Shown here in pieces: positions 63,865 to 64,000 of a stretch of 64,000 bases of DNA. Source of the stretch: Soonwooa sp. GTDB lineage: Bacteria > Bacteroidota > Bacteroidia > Flavobacteriales > Weeksellaceae. The translations under genes were made by a program, and so were the position numbers. Below the pieces are notes generated by a model. The model ran no database searches, was not told the origin of the DNA, and saw only the letters and a list, made by a program, of their open reading frames with translations. The stretch lies in contig NZ_JASLDS010000049.1 in the NCBI RefSeq assembly GCF_030151385.1, positions 82,696-146,695 on the forward strand, given 5' to 3'. Numbering within the stretch: position 1 is the stretch's first letter; every line of letters starts with the position of its first letter.

Positions 63865-64000
63865 ATGAATTATGAATTATGAATTATGAATTATGAATTA
63901 TGAATTATGAATTATGAATTATGAATTATGAATTATGAATTATGAATTATGAATTATGAATTATGAATTATGAATTATGAATTATGAATTATGAATTATG
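63865..64000 (+). repeat. 7-bp tandem repeat ATGAATT, at least 19 copies
   Basis: Perfect head-to-tail copies of ATGAATT fill 63865-64000 (136 bp, 19 units plus 3 bases) and continue beyond the window. Because 7 is not a multiple of three, every frame meets TGA within 21 bp, so it is not coding. Confidence 0.95.

Larger units (their letters stand above)
63301..64000. other. Terminal non-coding region with stacked repeats
   Basis: From left to right: the secDF terminator, family B copy 3, ~140 bp of AT-rich sequence, three copies or halves of family D (63633-63789), a TCACTTCGAGTG ... TATCGAGAAG hairpin (63823-63861) and a 7-bp tandem repeat that runs out of the window. No gene is seen. Confidence 0.7.

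Overview
This window looks like chromosome from a low-GC Bacteroidota species of the order Flavobacteriales, most likely Chryseobacterium-like (Weeksellaceae). I infer this from eight secreted proteins with a C-terminal type IX secretion (T9SS) type A sorting domain, SprB and GEVED repeats, a fused SecDF, S46 and M16 peptidases, a PNGase F homologue, TAnnTTTG-type promoter boxes, little sign of Shine-Dalgarno sequences, and the gene order ftsX-DUF3098-uppP-truB. I see no rRNA, tRNA, CRISPR array, prophage or intact insertion sequence. Genus is inference; no database search was possible.

Layout. 1-990 is the 3' part of a LuxC-type acyl-CoA reductase. 1488-10623 is a tandem cluster of three large T9SS cargo proteins (a two-module beta-helix protein, a six-copy SprB repeat protein, and a GEVED plus SprB protein). 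All three end in a nearly identical cassette of about 160 codons. 10701-24038 carries a lipoprotein, an M16 peptidase, a DUF5723 barrel, a GNAT protein, a polysaccharide deacetylase, an S46 dipeptidyl-peptidase and an S9 peptidase. 24106-31885 holds mscL, the NAD(P)H-hydrate repair enzyme, a DUF1648 protein, PEP carboxylase and a soluble PAS histidine kinase with its single-domain response regulator. 31922-40960 holds a secreted subtilisin, a sugar aminotransferase, galE, a secreted PNGase F homologue, idi, two envelope proteins and rsmA. 41029-48516 holds T9SS lectin-fold proteins, ftsX, DUF3098, uppP, truB, rluF and a cupin. 48520-50132 is a compact minus-strand HipA-like kinase / DUF3037 / GNAT operon. 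50450-55379 has a GEVED protein, a nitronate monooxygenase-like enzyme, DUF4268, a 0.8-kb array of palindromic repeats, two small genes and pnuC. 55556-63300 has an amino acid permease, a beta-propeller protein, a lipoprotein, hemN and secDF. The window ends inside a 7-bp tandem repeat.

Functionally the window is mostly housekeeping plus cell-surface protein and glycan degradation. Periplasmic M16, S46 and S9 peptidases and the T9SS-exported S8 peptidase and PNGase F homologue would together strip and digest glycoproteins and peptides. Glycan and envelope synthesis is represented by galE, the aminotransferase, uppP and idi.

The least explained material is in the gaps. At least three families of hairpin-like intergenic repeats (here called A, B and C) have different conserved ends. 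Six of the copies share one GC-rich 30-bp apex module, which has expanded into a 10-bp microsatellite in one copy. A separate 170-bp palindromic array lies at 53371-54141. The HipA-like kinase / DUF3037 operon is the best candidate for a poorly described protein system.
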